Source of the DNA: Pseudomonas putida | GTDB taxonomy: Bacteria; Pseudomonadota; Gammaproteobacteria; Pseudomonadales; Pseudomonadaceae | Length of the DNA: 64,000 bases | NCBI RefSeq assembly: GCF_004357765.1 | Contig: NZ_SMTE01000001.1 | Location: 372,001 to 436,000, forward strand | Direction of reading: 5' to 3' | Shown here: piece by piece, positions 8,244 to 17,600 of the stretch | Numbering within the stretch: the first letter of the stretch is position 1 | Layout: every line of letters begins with the position of its first letter | Position numbers and translations under genes: made by a program | The notes under the pieces: generated by a model | What the model was told of the DNA's origin: nothing | The model's input: only the letters and a program-made list of their open reading frames with translations | The model's database searches: none

Positions 8244-8303
8244 GGCCTGCGACTCCGCTCAGGGGCGCGTCGCAGGCTGGCTCGGTCAGGGCTGCGGGCG
8301 CCG

Positions 8304-8834
8304 CTATTCCCCAGTGAGCAGTTGGTCGTCGTCAGGTCCAGGGGGCTTGCCGCCATTACGGCGGCGGTCGGCCAGGACCCAGCTACCATCGAACAGCTGC
8401 AGGGGGAACGATTCGTTCCTGGTCTGGCGTCGTTCGACGAACCCTTCGGCCGGGTTGTCCGTGGCCCTGCGCTGATGCTCGATGCCCATCAGGTCGAAGA
8501 CTGCGCGGGCCAGTTCCACCATGGGGAACGGCTTGAACAGGACATGGCTGACACCCAGTTCGGCGGCCCGCTCACGGACCTCGGCGGTCGGGTGGGCGGT
8601 GATCAGCACGAAATGGCACTGCCTGCTCCTGCGCACGGTCTCGAGGACCTGAAAACCCTCCATGTCGGGCAAACGGTAATCCAGCACAATGACATCCGGT
8701 GCCAGCGTCTCAGCCAGGCTGATACCACTGGCCCCCTCGTGGGCGACATCAACTTCCAGGCCTTGCGCCTGCAGATACGCTTGCAGATTCTGCGCAAGGG
8801 TCTGTTCGTCATCGACTACCAATACTCTGTTCAC
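8304..8834 (-). CDS. Single receiver-domain response regulator with C-terminal tail
   Basis: 176 aa from GTG 8834 (a TTG at 8837 is an equally spaced alternative to the GGGAG upstream). Residues 1-115 form a REC domain: acidic pocket VVDDE, phospho-acceptor Asp in VIVLDYRLPDMEG (about 51), conserved Thr/Ala in LITAHP and Lys in LFKPF. The remaining 60 residues (about 117-176) are polar and match no output domain I recognise. It heads the secretion/curli operon 60 bp upstream of the ATPase, behind a sigma-54 type promoter. It may control the apparatus through protein-protein contact rather than DNA binding. No partner kinase is adjacent. Confidence 0.85.
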   Translation of the reverse strand: MNRVLVVDDEQTLAQNLQAYLQAQGLEVDVAHEGASGISLAETLAPDVIVLDYRLPDMEGFQVLETVRRSRQCHFVLITAHPTAEVRERAAELGVSHVLFKPFPMVELARAVFDLMGIEHQRRATDNPAEGFVERRQTRNESFPLQLFDGSWVLADRRRNGGKPPGPDDDQLLTGE

Positions 8835-8898
8835 CAAGGCCCACTCCCAAGAACTTCCCGGTTACCCGATCTGCGAAGTGCGGCCTTGTAGAGGCTTG

Positions 8899-8914
8899 AG
8901 CAGGCTTCGTGCCA
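8899..8914 (-). promoter_or_regulatory. Sigma-54 (-24/-12) promoter of the secretion-curli operon
   Basis: The minus strand reads TGGCACGAAGCCTGCT. It matches the sigma-54 consensus TGGCACRNNNNTTGCW at all defined positions except one (CTGCT for TTGCT), with GG and GC dinucleotides 12 bp apart. The predicted start near 8888 lies about 55 bp before the receiver-gene start codon. Confidence 0.72.
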
Positions 8915-8999
8915 GGCATGAATAGTCATCGCACACCACTTGCAACTGATTGATTCTTATCGTTTTACTCAGAGTCTTTGTCGCACGCCAGCACCCCGT

Positions 9000-9061
9000 T
9001 CCCCACATCCGGGGGAGCTGATGGCACATTGCCAAACCGCGATTCCCCATTAGTGGGGCAA
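9000..9061. promoter_or_regulatory. Paired CCCC-N6-GGGG dyads, putative enhancer sites
   Basis: Two dyads lie upstream of the sigma-54 promoter: TCCCC-ACATCC-GGGGGA at 9000-9016 and TCCCC-ATTAGT-GGGGCAA at 9044-9061, with centres 44 bp (about four helical turns) apart and roughly 120 and 164 bp before the predicted start. A dyad with the same TCCCC-N6-GGGGCAA form occurs upstream of mnxG. Spacing and distance fit activator sites of an NtrC-family protein. Between them lies a small palindrome TGGCA-CAT-TGCCA (9022-9034). Confidence 0.6.
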
Positions 9062-9076
9062 TCCATGACGGCGGGC

Positions 9077-9721
9077 TCAATCGGCAACCTCCACTGTAGC
9101 GGATTGGCGCAAACGTTGGCGCACCGCCTGACGTGCCTGGCCCTGTAATTGACCGATGAGCGCGGCCCTGGCCAGCGCCAGACCCTGTTCTGTTATGACA
9201 GAAGCGTTATCACTTTGGTTCTGCATTCCTTGCAACCTGTCCCGATTGACCTGATAAAAGGCTTCCACGTCCGCCTGTGTAGGTTCGGCGACCTCGCTGA
9301 GTTGCGCGTAGACCTGCTGGGCAGCCAACTCATGGCGGGTATAGTCAGCGTACTCTGCCCGAGTGAAGCCTGCTTGCGCCAGCTTCCGTTCGAAAATCGC
9401 CGGGCTACCGAACGCGGCCTCCAGTTGGCCGACCTGAGCCCCGACCTGTTCATCGCTGACGCTGATACCCTGGCGCTGGGCCTCCTGCCAAAGTAATTCC
9501 TTGTCGATCAGCTCGTCCAGGGCTTGGTCGCGCAAACGCTTGTACAACGTCGGGTTACGGATACTGCCCAGGGCCCGCCCCTGGGCATCGAGGTATTCAC
9601 TGAAGTAACGCTCCAGGCGCAACAGGCCGATTTCCACGCCATTGACCCGAGCTACGGCGACTTCCTCGGCGCAACCAGCTGCGGACACCAGCAGCAACAG
9701 GCACATCATCAGACTCCGCAT
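9077..9721 (-). CDS. SurA-N-like periplasmic lipoprotein (no PPIase domain visible)
   Basis: 214 aa from the ATG at 9721, which has GGAGG about 6 bp upstream (a start at 9733 would include it). The signal ends in a lipobox LVSAAGC. The mature part (VARVNGVEI...LDELIDKELLWQEAQRQGISVSDEQV...FERKLAQAGFTRAEYADYTRHEL...PTQADVEAFYQVN) is the helical SurA/PpiC-type chaperone domain. No parvulin catalytic domain follows. As the last gene of the mnx operon it may hold or fold an exported subunit. The fold family is clear; the client is a guess. Confidence 0.8.
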   Translation of the reverse strand: MRSLMMCLLLLVSAAGCAEEVAVARVNGVEIGLLRLERYFSEYLDAQGRALGSIRNPTLYKRLRDQALDELIDKELLWQEAQRQGISVSDEQVGAQVGQLEAAFGSPAIFERKLAQAGFTRAEYADYTRHELAAQQVYAQLSEVAEPTQADVEAFYQVNRDRLQGMQNQSDNASVITEQGLALARAALIGQLQGQARQAVRQRLRQSATVEVAD

Positions 9722-9733
9722 GGCAACCTCCAT

Positions 9734-11275
9734 TCACCGGGCATCCGGCACTCGACGGTAGGGGGTGATGGACGTGAAACGCGGGCCAGGCAACGACACG
9801 CTCACGACATGGGCACCGGCCAGCGCCTCCCGACGCCCCGGGCCGAACGCCAGCGCAGGCGTTAACCCCGTATCAATGTCGTGCAAGCCTTCCAAGGCGC
9901 TGACCAGGCGCTCGCGACTGGCGTCGCGACCGATTTGCTTGAGCGCCTCGGTCAGCAGGCGCAAGGCGCACAAGGTGTTGACCTGCAAGGCTGCCTCGCG
10001 CCGATCCAGGCCCTGGCGTTGCTGCAGGCCCGCCAGGCTCGCCAGGCCCTGCTCGGTCCAGTCACCGGGTACATAGGGATACGCCAGCAGTACCCGCTGC
10101 GACCATGGCTCGGCCAGCCCTGAGAGCGCGCCCGCGACCTGGCTTGAAGCCGCCAACAGGTAAGGCTGATGACCGGCTGCCTGCAAGCTCGCCGCCAGCT
10201 CGGAAAACGCTTGGGCGCGCCCGAGGAAGACGATGCCCTGGGCCTCTACTGGCTGGCCGTCGAACATCGTCACCGGCGCCACCGACCAGCCCTGGGCTTG
10301 CAGGCGCGACCGCACCTGTTCGGCAAGGTCCGCCTGGTCGAGGCCGGCATACACCACGCGCAGGCCGTCCTCTGCCAGGCCGAGGCCCTCACGGGCATAG
10401 GTCGCCAGGCTCAGCAACTGGGTCGGTAGCGCAGGCATCGGATCGAAGATCTGCGCGCTGCTGGCGCCCGGCGGAGCACTGCCGACCAGCGGTACCGCCT
10501 GGGTTTCCAGCACCTGCGCAAGACGTTCATCGAGCATCGGGGCGATCGGGGCCACCAAGGCGAAGGCCCGCTGCTCGCCGATCAGGCGGTTCAGGGCCTG
10601 CTCGGCGCTGGCTTGGGTTTCACCGGGGTCCAGTACCACCAGCTGCAGCTGGCGTCCGTGGATACCGCCGTGCTGGTTGAGTTGGGCCAGGCCGTCCTCC
10701 AACACCGCCCGCACGACCTGCCCGAGCCTGGCCATGGGACCCTGGCTCGGGAGCAAGGTGCCAAGGCGCAGCACGCCCTCCTCCACGCCCGGGTCGCGCT
10801 CATCGGCCAGGCGCTTGAGGTAGGCCGTCAGGTTGCGTTGGTCGGCCAGGGTCAGCTCGAAGCGTGGCATGGCCGGGTCCAGGCGATTGCCGGCCGGGTC
10901 GATGCCTTGTTGGATGGCCCGGGCCAGCGTGCTCTCCCGGTAGGCGGGATAACGGCGACCATTGACTTCACGCTCGTCCTGGCCGAGCGCCAAGCGTTGC
11001 CAGTCGAGGCTGGGCGGGCGTACCCCACCTTCGGCACGGCCCCGGCCATCGCTGCCATGACAGCTGGCGCAAGGCAGCACGGAAGCCGGCACGCTCATGT
11101 CGCTGACGCCCACGCGCGCCTGCAACTGCACGTCGCTGCTGGAGATACCCTGACGAAAAAGGCGCTTGCCGGCCAGCTCGTTCGGTGTCAGTTCCAGGGC
11201 CTGGGCTGGCCCCCCCAGCGCCAGACAAAGGCCCATCATCAGTGCTGGCAGGGTCACCGCCGCCTGCATGCCCAT
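9734..11275 (-). CDS. Cytochrome c fused to a periplasmic (LivJ-like) binding protein
   Basis: 513 aa with a Sec signal (cleavage near AQA-LE). A class I cytochrome c domain (about 30-160) carries one haem motif CASCH at residues 69-73 and the likely axial Met136 in AMPRF. From about 172 onward (LRLGTLLPSQGPMARLGQVVRAVLEDGLAQLNQHGGIHGRQLQLVVLDP) the protein is a type 1 periplasmic-binding fold of the branched-chain amino-acid receptor class. No ABC permease or ATPase is nearby, so the binding domain probably senses or scaffolds rather than imports. The cytochrome could take electrons from the multicopper oxidase reaction. An in-frame GTG at 11284 is an alternative start. Confidence 0.88.
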   Translation of the reverse strand: MGMQAAVTLPALMMGLCLALGGPAQALELTPNELAGKRLFRQGISSSDVQLQARVGVSDMSVPASVLPCASCHGSDGRGRAEGGVRPPSLDWQRLALGQDEREVNGRRYPAYRESTLARAIQQGIDPAGNRLDPAMPRFELTLADQRNLTAYLKRLADERDPGVEEGVLRLGTLLPSQGPMARLGQVVRAVLEDGLAQLNQHGGIHGRQLQLVVLDPGETQASAEQALNRLIGEQRAFALVAPIAPMLDERLAQVLETQAVPLVGSAPPGASSAQIFDPMPALPTQLLSLATYAREGLGLAEDGLRVVYAGLDQADLAEQVRSRLQAQGWSVAPVTMFDGQPVEAQGIVFLGRAQAFSELAASLQAAGHQPYLLAASSQVAGALSGLAEPWSQRVLLAYPYVPGDWTEQGLASLAGLQQRQGLDRREAALQVNTLCALRLLTEALKQIGRDASRERLVSALEGLHDIDTGLTPALAFGPGRREALAGAHVVSVSLPGPRFTSITPYRRVPDAR

Positions 11276-11280
11276 GGCAA

Positions 11281-11949
11281 TCACCGCCCTGCCAGAGGTT
11301 GTGCCAGCAGCTGCATGCGCTGGGCGATCGCCACAGGCGGTGCATCCGGGCGAATCTTGCTCCAGCGCTTGCCCGCCACGTCCCCGGCGATCAATTGAGT
11401 CGAATGCTGTTCGGGGCTCGGCAAGAATTGGCCAACGCGACCCAGCACCAGATCGATACTTTCCTTGTCACCCGTGAGGAACAGCCAGTTGGGGCCATCG
11501 ACGCCCTGCTGTTGGGCAAAAGCCTTGAGCACCTGCGGGGTATCGTTGAGCGGGTCGCTGCTGATCGACACGAACGTCACCTGTTCGGCCAGCGCCGGGC
11601 CCATCGCCTCGCGGACTTCGCGCAGCTTGCGGGTGATCAGCGGGCAGGCATCGGTACAGTGGGTGAAGATCACGTTGAGCATCACCACCTTGTCCTTGAG
11701 CACGTCGCTGTAGAAACGCACCTCGCGACCGTTCTGATCCTTGAGCACGGTGTCGGTGAACCAGGCCTGGGCATCGTGGGTGCCGCCGCCCCGGGTGATC
11801 GCCGGCGGCGCGGGCTGCGGGCTGGGCGCGACCGCTTGAGGTGCATGGCCCTCATGGGCGAAGGCCACCGCACTGAGGATCCACAGGCAAGCCACCAGGG
11901 CCAGCCAATCACTGCCGCTCAAGGTGGTACGGCCGGTCGTGCTGTTCAT
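11281..11949 (-). CDS. SCO1/SenC/PrrC-family copper chaperone
   Basis: 222 aa with an N-terminal membrane anchor or signal and a His-containing start of the mature part (AHEGHA). The thioredoxin-like SCO domain has the copper ligands HCTDAC (Cys98, Cys102) and His182 (EQHSTQL). SCO proteins deliver copper to, or keep thiols reduced in, Cu enzymes. Here the client would be the multicopper oxidase of the same operon. The start overlaps the stop of a second SCO gene (ATGA), with GAGGTG before the ATG. Confidence 0.92.
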   Translation of the reverse strand: MNSTTGRTTLSGSDWLALVACLWILSAVAFAHEGHAPQAVAPSPQPAPPAITRGGGTHDAQAWFTDTVLKDQNGREVRFYSDVLKDKVVMLNVIFTHCTDACPLITRKLREVREAMGPALAEQVTFVSISSDPLNDTPQVLKAFAQQQGVDGPNWLFLTGDKESIDLVLGRVGQFLPSPEQHSTQLIAGDVAGKRWSKIRPDAPPVAIAQRMQLLAQPLAGR

Positions 11950-12614
11950 GGTTGCACCTCGTTGTGTTCGGCGATGGCGGTGCTCTTGGCATGCACTCGG
12001 CGGGCGCTGAGGCGATTGATCTCCTCGACCAGCACTGCCGGGTCGGTGAAACCGTAATAGCGGGTCCAATGCCCCGTGCGCCCGTCGCCGACAAGGATCA
12101 GTGGCGGATGCTGACTGAGGTCGGCGTTGAAGCTACCGAGGCCTTTCAGGGTTTCGGTGATGGCGTAGGGCGAGCCGGTCAGCCAACGCCAGCCAGGCCC
12201 GTGCTGGAAGGTTCTGGCATAGGCTTGCAAGCGCTTGGCGTCATCGCGTTGCGGATCGACGCTGATCGACACCAGCTGGACGTCATCCCCTACGCGACCG
12301 CCCAGTTGCTGCTGCACCTTGCCCATGATCGAGGAGACCACCGGGCACACCGTGGTACAGCTGGTATAGATGAAGCCCATGACCACCAGCCGATCACCCA
12401 CCAACTCTTTTTCCAGGCGTACCGGCATGCCGTCCTGGTCGAGCAGCGACACATCGGCGAAGCGTACGTTGGCCTTTTCCTGGTGCAATGCCGGCGGCTG
12501 CGGCGCGCCGCCGGTGTGGTCGTGCCCGGCATGGGCGAATGCCAGCTGGGCGGACAGCAACAGCGGCAAGGTCAGGCTCAGAGACAGCAGCTTGCTAGCA
12601 GGCTTGATGTTCAT
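11946..12614 (-). CDS. SCO1/SenC-family copper chaperone, second copy
   Basis: 222 aa with a signal peptide and a His-rich mature N-terminus (HAGHDH). The SCO domain has SCTTVCP (Cys86, Cys90) and His169 in DLSQHPPLIL, so all three copper ligands are present. It is divergent from its neighbour outside the core, which suggests that the two have different roles (for example copper relay and thiol reduction). It overlaps both neighbours by 4 bp and belongs to the mnxG operon. Confidence 0.92.
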   Translation of the reverse strand: MNIKPASKLLSLSLTLPLLLSAQLAFAHAGHDHTGGAPQPPALHQEKANVRFADVSLLDQDGMPVRLEKELVGDRLVVMGFIYTSCTTVCPVVSSIMGKVQQQLGGRVGDDVQLVSISVDPQRDDAKRLQAYARTFQHGPGWRWLTGSPYAITETLKGLGSFNADLSQHPPLILVGDGRTGHWTRYYGFTDPAVLVEEINRLSARRVHAKSTAIAEHNEVQP

Positions 12615-14590
12615 CGCACACTCCTGATTTCACTGGGTTCGGCGCTAGAGGCTGATGCCGGCAGCACACGCAGGCTGGTGTAGTTTTCTTCGGCGAACTT
12701 GCGCCCCAGCGAAGGCGACTGCACGTGCAGGTACCAAGCGCCGGGGTCGTTCAAGGTCAGCGCGACCTGATAAACCCCCGTTTCGACCTCCTCCAGCGGC
12801 AACTCGCGGGGCATCGACGAGGGCGCCAGGAAGTAGCGCAGGTGCAGATCGCGCAGGCCCGCCCGGGGTTGCCCATCGGCACCGACGATGCGCACGCGGG
12901 CGGTGAAGGTGCTGTGTTGCGCCAGGGGTTTGTCCATGCCGATGAACTCGGCATGGCCGCCGCGGCGCCCTGCTGCATCCGATACCGCGGCCACCTCGGT
13001 GCTGAAGCAATGGATGATCTGCGGTTGGTTGAGCAGAAACGCCACGTCGAAGGTACCGGCCGCCGGCATCTTCACCGTCGAGCCATACACCCCCGGTGCC
13101 ACCTCGCGCAGGCTGCGGTCGACGACGATCGCCGCACGGGCCTGATAGCCGCGGTTGTTGTAGCTGGACATCGGCGCATTCATGCCTTCGGCATAGAAGT
13201 AGGTGTTGTTATCCACCGGGTTGACCACGAACACCGAATTGTCATCGCGCGACACCGAGAGGCCCTGGGCCAGTGGCAGGTCACCGGCCTGGCGCGGCGC
13301 AGCGGGGCCAGCCTCGAAACCCTGGACGATGGGCTGACGACCTTCGCCGAGGCTGCTCAGGTTGATCATGCTGACCCTGGGCGAAGCCAGACCGCGCACA
13401 TAGGCGTAGGCTTGGGTGAACACCAGTTGGTAGGGCTCGGCCGCCACCGGGATGCGGTGGATCACCCGGTCGGTGCTGGCATCGATGACCAGCGCCTGGT
13501 TCTCCAAGGTGTTCAGAGCGATACCATAGCGCCCGTCCTGGCTGAAGTTCATCGGTCCAAGGCCTTGTTCAGCCTTGACGATATGGCGCAGCTGGTGGCT
13601 GCGGGCGTCGAACACCCGTACCGTACCCTCCCGACCATCGGCCACGTACACCGCCTCGGAAAGGGCCGAATACGCGACCGAAAGCGGATGCGGCCCTACC
13701 GGTATGGACTTGAGCAGGCGCATCTCGGGGATGTCGATGACGCTCAGGGTGCCGCTGTCGCGGTTGCTGACAAAGGCATAGCGCGAGTCGCCACTGAAGG
13801 CGATTTCGTGATGCCCGCTGCCGGTGGCGAAGGTCTTGAGGGTGGTGCGCCCTGGCACGTCGATCACGGTAACGCCACTCTTGGCGGGATCGTCGCTGTT
13901 GTTGCCGACCCACAACCGGTGCTGGTTCGGTTGCAGGGCCACGCGCAGCGGGTACGCCCCGGCATCCAGGTCGGCCACGCGGGTGAAGGTTTCGGTGTCG
14001 ATCACCGCCACCTTGCCGCGCTCGGGAATCGACACGAACACCTGTTTGTCGTCACTGGTGGCGGCCCAGTCCATTGGCTGACCGGGCAGTTCGATTCGCG
14101 CCAGGGTGCTGGTGACGCCACCCACCGACACCGTCGGGTCGATCACTGTCAGACTGGCGTCCTTGTTCAGCACCAGCAGGAAGTAGCTGTTGAGGTCCAG
14201 CAATGGCCGTGCGCCGATGCTGCTCTTGAGAAACAACGCCACCCGGGCTTTGCAGCTCTGGTCACGGCTGCCCGCCTGCGGCGCCGCTTGTGCCGGGTCT
14301 ATCCATGCTCCTGGCGCCATGCCGGAGAGCGGCTGGCCGCTGGCCTGATCGCTGACCTTGAAGCGGATGTTGGCGAAATCGCCCTCGCGCAACACCTTGC
14401 CCGCCAGGGGTCGAGCCTCGAACTCCACGGTCAGGCCATCCCGGCTGAGCCGATGCAGCGCCTGCGGATCCTCAGGCGCCTGCAACAGCTCGCGTGGGTC
14501 GCACCAGAGCTTTTCGTAGGCCACCCCCAGGCCGATCAGCGCCACCCCCAACAACATCCCCAGGTACGCCGGGCGAGTCTTCTTGTTCAT
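12611..14590 (-). CDS. Membrane-anchored YncE-like beta-propeller protein
   Basis: 659 aa. One N-terminal membrane helix (about 8-25) is followed by a periplasmic part. A first domain (50-125) is followed by repeated propeller blades of the cytochrome d1/YncE type, such as VAVIDTETFTRVADLDAGAYPLRVALQPN, VTVIDVPGRTTLKTFATG and LSVIDIPEMRLLKSIPVGPHPLSVAYS. A C-terminal Ig-like region (about 560-640) follows. No haem motif is seen. It lies 18 bp after mnxG and likely serves assembly or partner binding for the oxidase. The specific role is not known to me. Confidence 0.82.
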   Translation of the reverse strand: MNKKTRPAYLGMLLGVALIGLGVAYEKLWCDPRELLQAPEDPQALHRLSRDGLTVEFEARPLAGKVLREGDFANIRFKVSDQASGQPLSGMAPGAWIDPAQAAPQAGSRDQSCKARVALFLKSSIGARPLLDLNSYFLLVLNKDASLTVIDPTVSVGGVTSTLARIELPGQPMDWAATSDDKQVFVSIPERGKVAVIDTETFTRVADLDAGAYPLRVALQPNQHRLWVGNNSDDPAKSGVTVIDVPGRTTLKTFATGSGHHEIAFSGDSRYAFVSNRDSGTLSVIDIPEMRLLKSIPVGPHPLSVAYSALSEAVYVADGREGTVRVFDARSHQLRHIVKAEQGLGPMNFSQDGRYGIALNTLENQALVIDASTDRVIHRIPVAAEPYQLVFTQAYAYVRGLASPRVSMINLSSLGEGRQPIVQGFEAGPAAPRQAGDLPLAQGLSVSRDDNSVFVVNPVDNNTYFYAEGMNAPMSSYNNRGYQARAAIVVDRSLREVAPGVYGSTVKMPAAGTFDVAFLLNQPQIIHCFSTEVAAVSDAAGRRGGHAEFIGMDKPLAQHSTFTARVRIVGADGQPRAGLRDLHLRYFLAPSSMPRELPLEEVETGVYQVALTLNDPGAWYLHVQSPSLGRKFAEENYTSLRVLPASASSAEPSEIRSVR

Positions 14591-14608
14591 GCTCGCGTTC
14601 CCTCTCTG

Positions 14609-17600
14609 TCACTGCGCCGGGGCGGTTGCCGGTGGCGCATCGTTGGTCACCCGCAAAATTCCCCACAGCCCCGAGAGATTGCCGTAGGCGGCATAGTCCC
14701 GGAACAGGTAGTCCCCCGGCACGGCATTGACACCGCCGGCGCTGGGTAGCATGAAGCTGAAGTGCGCCGCCGGCAGCACGCTCTCCTGGGCACCGATGTA
14801 CATCGCCATCGGGTTGAGGCCGAAGCGCACCGAGCCGATGCCGGACAGGCTCATCGGGAAGCCATTGGCGTCGCTCTTCTCGGCCAGGTGGTTGTGCAGC
14901 GGCCACAGGTGGCCGTCCAGCTGATAGACCATGCCGCGGCTGCCGCCGCTGGGCATGACGATATGGTTGCGCACCGGTTGCCCTGGTTTGGCGTACAGTA
15001 CCGGGGTCAGCGGGTCGCCACCGACCAGGGCATTGGCATAGGCCATGTGGGCGTTGGGAACGTCCGCGAAGCCCAGACCATCGGCATGACCGAACGGTGA
15101 GTCCGGGGCCATGCCGAAGCGCAACCACAGCGGTTCGGTGCGATAGTTGACGGCCATGTTGCCGTTGTCCTGTGCATCGCCTGCCGCACCATTGCCCTCG
15201 CTGTTGAAGCTCTCCACCGGCCGGCCATCGGCCCAACGCATGTTCAGCGAGCGCTGCCAGACCGTGACGAAGTCGCGGTAGTCAGCCTGGCCGCTGACCT
15301 TGACCGTGGCCTGGGCACGACTGGCGCTGTCCTCGGTCCAGGTCGCGGTCTGCGGCAGGATGCTCATGGCACCGACCAACCCTTTCTGCGGTTGCTTGAT
15401 GAAGTCCGATGGCGTCAGGTTGAGACCGCCGAACTCGATCGCAGTGGCGTTGATGGTGTCCACCGTGCGCCCCAGTTGCAGCACCGGTTTGCCGTCACGC
15501 TCCAGGTGGCCGGCGTAGTACTGGTACACCTTGCTCGGGTAGGCACCGCTGTTGCCGGCCCGTGGCGGCACGGTCTGCACCGGGTTCAGCCCGACGTTGG
15601 CGCCATCGGACTTGGTGATGTCGTAGGCCAGCAACTGGGCATGCAGGCCGACATGGCTGGATGGGCGCATCAGGTTGTTGGCAAAGGCGGTCGAGCCTTC
15701 GCTGTCGAACCGGTCGCGCTTGACCACGTTGTGCATCACGGCGGTGGTCGGCAGGTCTGGCATCACCAGCGGCAGCCGGTTTTCCAGGGTGATGCTGATG
15801 CAATCGCCCGCCGTGGCCCGCAGGATCAGCGGCTCAACCGGCACACCTGGCTTCAGCTTACCGGTGATCGGGTCCAGGTCGGCCTTGCGCACGTAGAGGA
15901 TCGCGGTCGGGTCATGCAGCGGGGCACTGTGGCCGCCGATGGTGAACGCCACACCGTCCTCGACATCGACGCCGCTGACCAACGGGATGCTGGTCTTGCG
16001 GTTGTTGAACACCAGGGTACCGCCATTGGCGTTGAGCGGCCCGCCGACATGCTGGCCGATCCCGGCAGGGTCATTGATGCTGACCCCGTTGCGGTTCTCG
16101 AGGATGTCGTTGGCCAATGCCGCGACGATCTCGTAGCTGCGCTTGACCGTGCTGCGGGTGCCGATGCCGTTAGGGTTGGCGGTGGTTTTCGGGCAGATCC
16201 CATCGAAGTTCACGGTATTGCGCATGGCGACCGGCTGCGGGTTGTTAGGCAGCGGGAACAGGTCTGGGCGCTGCGCGGTGTAGTTGCGCATCACCCCCCA
16301 GATTCCGTTCCAATAGCCTTCCAGCGCGGCATCCAACGAGTACAGGTAGTCGCCGTTGGTGGCAGCGGAACTGGAAATCATCGACACCGGAGCCATGAAG
16401 CCCAGTTGCTCGGAGATGCCGATCATCTGCGACGACTTCCAGCCCGAGTTGGAGCTATTGCCAAAACCCGAACCGTTCTGCAGCCACTTCACGCCGTGCA
16501 GGGTGACGTTGTGCTCCTCTTCATGTCCCCCGGCGTGCATGCGCAGGCGCACGTTATCGCCCGAGTAGGTGCGCAGCATCGGCGTGAATGGGTCACCCGG
16601 TTCGCTGCCCTGGTTGATGTGCGGTGGGAACAGCGTGGTGCCACCGGTGGGGCCGACCGCCGAGGTGATCGCCGAAGGCGCCAGGTTCATCGCCGGGATG
16701 GCGCGGTCGGTGCGGGTCTGCAAGGCATAGCTCAGGTCGCCGGCCAGGCCATCGGCCTGCATGCCGCGCTTGCCGTCCGGACCGACCTTGTTCGGGTCGA
16801 ACACGCGCAGCGCCAAGGGTTCGTTGCGGTAGTTGACGACGAACATGCCAGGGTCGTCCACCGAGATCGCCTGCGGGCAAGGCCGGCTTGGGCAGCCCGG
16901 ATTGAGTCCGCCGCGCTCCTCGACTATGGCTTCGAGCAGGCTGGAGGCCTTGCCCCGCACCGGCGGATTGATGGCGTAGCGGAAGCTGTCGGCAGTGGCC
17001 GGGTACGACTGGGCATTGGGAATGCCATCGGGGCCGGCGCCGACATACACACCGGCCTCGTAGGCATGCTGGAAGTCGCTGTACTCGAGGAAGAACTCAC
17101 GGTAGCTGTCGTTCTTGCCATCGCCATCGTGATCGCCGGTCTGGATCACCGCCTGCCACGAGGTCGGGCCACCGTCTTGACGGGTCGCCGGGTTGTACAG
17201 TTGCTCACCGGTTTCGGCGTGATACCAGGTGGAATTGGCAGGTTCTGCCAGCACCGTCGCATACAGGCCCAACTGCTGGTGAGTGGATGGGCCGAGGTGG
17301 TCATGGGTGAAGATGGTACCCAGGCCCCGATCGACGTTGTGCACGTTGACCAGCGGGTCGGCGAACCAACGTTGCATGGCCGTACGAGCGCCCAGCCAGT
17401 CGGCCCGACCGAAACGGCCGAAGTACGGGTGCGTCTTGGCGGTCGGACAAGCCGCCGTACCGTCCCGGGCATCGCCTTCGGTGCAAGCGTTGAAGGCACG
17501 AATGGCATGCACACGCTCGACCACGCTGCCGGGCGAGAGGATGCCGTCCTCGTAGTTCCAGCCATTGGCCGAACCGTCGGCAGCGGTCAGATCCCACTTG

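Noticed and set aside
9022-9034. TGGCACATTGCCA as a third sigma-54 -24 element
   Set aside because: No TTGC at the required spacing; it is better described as a small palindrome between the two dyads.
12725-14749. 674-codon frame antisense to the beta-propeller gene
   Set aside because: No recognisable domain and extends across a gene boundary of the real operon.
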